From NCBI GenBank assembly GCA_937998045.1, contig CALKVG010000268.1, positions 1 to 7,732 on the forward strand: a stretch of DNA of 7,732 nucleotides, in the 5' to 3' direction. Each line of letters opens with the position of its first letter. Positions within the stretch are counted from its first letter, which is position 1. Source of the stretch: an uncultured Myxococcales bacterium. GTDB lineage: Bacteria > Myxococcota_A > Polyangia > Polyangiales > Polyangiaceae. This document shows positions 6,502 through 7,732 of this stretch, piece by piece. Position numbers and translations under genes: made by a program. The notes under the pieces were generated by a model that saw nothing but the letters and a program-made list of their open reading frames with translations, had not been told where the DNA came from and ran no database searches.

Positions 6502-6644
6502 AACGGTTGAGGCACCCGGATCGCCCGGTCCCCAGGTCCTCGTGCGGTCCGTGTGCGAGGTCGGCGTGGCGGCACCCAGCCCCGTTGCGCAGCGCATCCG
6601 TGGACGCGCCCGCGATGGTGCCGTTCGTGCTCATCGCCGCACGC

Positions 6645-7688
6645 ATGAGCAACCCCCGAATCTTGGGAATCTTGGCATCTTCCTCGGGGCGCTGTGGCTG
6701 TTCGATCGCCGTCCTCGCGGCGGCGTGCGGCGGAAACGGCGCACCGACGTCGTCGCATCTGACCGCCGACGCCGGCATCGCCGACGGGCAAGCCCGCGAC
6801 CACGCCGCCGCCCCGCTCGCCGACGCAGCGGGCGACGTGGCGGATTCGATGGGCCAGCCCGCCGACGGCGCGGCCGCCGCCGAGGCCGGATCTCCCGGCG
6901 CTCCGGACGGCGCGGCGGGGTCCGTCCAGCCCGGCGCCGACGGCGGCCCGCGGGGAAGCGTCCTACGCTTCGCCGACTGGGCGCCCGACGCCGCCTCCGC
7001 CGGCTATGACCTCTGCATCGCCGCCCCCGGCGACCTCTCCTGGATGGGGCCTCTCCTGGGAACGGGTGTGCCCTTCCCGCGTGTCAGCCAGTATGTCCAG
7101 GTGCCGGCCGGCATCTACGACGTCCGCGTCATCGCCGCCGGGGGCAGCTGCATGACGCCGATCGCCTCGTCGGTCGGGCTGCCGATGATCACGTCGACCA
7201 CCCGCATGACGTTCGCGCTGGTCGGCGCCGTCACGCCGCGCGGCGACGACTCGCCCGCGAAGATCGCCGCGTTTGCCGACGACTTCGCGGCCGCCAGCAG
7301 CCGGGCGGCCGTCCGCTTCATCAACGCGAGCGGCGCCGCCGCAGCCGTCGACTTCGGAACGGGCTCCTTGGCCGCGGGCAACTTCCAGCCGCTCGCCACC
7401 GATGTCCTCTTCGGCGAGGCCTCCAGCGAGGCCCCGGACGGAGGCGCGCCGGACACGAACGGTTACCTGCTCATCGCTCCGCGATCCGCGGTCACCGTGA
7501 GCGCCCGCGTCATCGACGGCACGATGGACCTCGCCACCGGCACGAACGCCACCTGGGCCGCCGGGAGCGTCGACACGATCGCCCTCGTCAACGGCGGCAG
7601 CAACGACGCGATGCCGCAGCTCGTCTCGTGCCGCGACGACGCGCCGGCGGTCGAGGGCTTCTCCGTGTGCGCGCTCCTCGGGCGCTAG
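6645..7688 (+). CDS. Lipoprotein with two DUF4397-like domains
   Basis: From ATG 6645 the product has 347 residues. The signal region ends with SIAVLAAAC and Cys28 is the likely lipidated residue. In-frame TTG 6672 gives a more classical signal peptide (MASSSGR, then a hydrophobic run), and ATG 6615 is also possible; none has a clear Shine-Dalgarno. Residues 29-104 are a low-complexity Ala/Asp/Gly/Pro linker, usual in myxobacterial surface lipoproteins. Two DUF4397-like units follow. The first is VLRFADWAPDAASAGYDLCI (106-125) with VSQYVQVPAGIYDVRVI (147-163). The second is AAVRFINASGAAAAVDFGTG (221-240), running to about 315 with NGYLLIAP and VTVSARVIDG. Cysteines at 124, 169, 329 and 342 could form disulfides outside the cytoplasm. 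DUF4397 has a predicted beta-sandwich fold and no known biochemical role; a surface or periplasmic function is likely. Transcription diverges from the cNMP-binding operon. Confidence 0.8.
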   Translation: MSNPRILGILASSSGRCGCSIAVLAAACGGNGAPTSSHLTADAGIADGQARDHAAAPLADAAGDVADSMGQPADGAAAAEAGSPGAPDGAAGSVQPGADGGPRGSVLRFADWAPDAASAGYDLCIAAPGDLSWMGPLLGTGVPFPRVSQYVQVPAGIYDVRVIAAGGSCMTPIASSVGLPMITSTTRMTFALVGAVTPRGDDSPAKIAAFADDFAAASSRAAVRFINASGAAAAVDFGTGSLAAGNFQPLATDVLFGEASSEAPDGGAPDTNGYLLIAPRSAVTVSARVIDGTMDLATGTNATWAAGSVDTIALVNGGSNDAMPQLVSCRDDAPAVEGFSVCALLGR

Positions 7689-7698
7689 GCGGGCCATA

Positions 7699-7721
7699 TC
7701 CTCTCGATGGCGCCGAGAGGA
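7699..7721 (+). terminator. Perfect 8-bp hairpin after the DUF4397 gene
   Basis: TCCTCTCG (7699-7706) and CGAGAGGA (7714-7721) pair perfectly around the 7-base loop ATGGCGC, beginning 11 bases after the lipoprotein stop. No T-run follows before the window ends, so this may be a terminator stem, a transcript-stabilising hairpin, or a translation-control hairpin, since an ATG (7707) sits in the loop and its frame stays open to the edge (MAPRGPRG). Confidence 0.35.
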
Positions 7722-7732
7722 CCGCGCGGCGC

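Noticed and set aside
6507..6644. Upstream extension of the DUF4397 lipoprotein to 6507
   Set aside because: The extra 46 residues are Arg/Pro/Ser-rich, would bury the signal peptide, and overlap the divergent promoter region.
6963..7697. A 244-codon minus-strand open frame opposite the DUF4397 gene
   Set aside because: A purine-rich GAGAGG lies just before its ATG, but the spacing is too short. The product is Gly/Asp/Arg-rich without domains, while the plus strand encodes a coherent lipoprotein.

Overview
The window is very GC-rich and densely coded. Start codons are often GTG, and there are lipoproteins with Ala/Asp/Gly-rich linkers and a DUF4397-type surface protein. This pattern fits a myxobacterium-like bacterium (Myxococcota, perhaps Polyangia) with an outer membrane. 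The taxonomic call is inferred from style and gene content, not from a marker gene.

Left arm (1-2381, + strand): a membrane-anchored TPR protein of the YfgM type, cut by the left edge, overlaps by 4 bases a lipoprotein beta-propeller of the BamB type. This matches the yfgM-bamB order known in Gammaproteobacteria and points to envelope or outer-membrane protein assembly. The der gene that often follows in that group is absent; a convergent gene follows instead. The bamB stop codon lies inside a two-copy, 52-bp-period tandem repeat (2359-2457). Each copy carries an A-run next to a GGGTCGCGAC(C/G)C near-palindrome, and on the minus strand this reads like a short terminator.

Middle (6447 down to 2501, - strand): three co-oriented genes form a likely operon. 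In transcription order they are a CRP/FNR-like cyclic-nucleotide-binding protein, a metallo-beta-lactamase-fold protein with class II 3',5'-cyclic nucleotide phosphodiesterase motifs (11 nt gap), and a UvrD-like SF1 ATPase of the HelD family (69 nt gap). HelD proteins release stalled RNA polymerase. A good sigma70-like promoter (TTGACT, 18 bp, TAGACT) precedes the first gene and decides its start. An effector next to a degrading enzyme for the same ligand class, followed by an RNA-polymerase-acting motor, is the most interesting arrangement here.

Right arm (6645-7688, + strand): a divergently transcribed lipoprotein has a low-complexity linker and two DUF4397-like domains. It is followed by a perfect 8-bp hairpin near the right edge. 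No RNA genes, CRISPR arrays, insertion sequences or phage genes are visible. Apart from these six genes, the long open frames are antisense or alternative-frame shadows typical of high-GC DNA.
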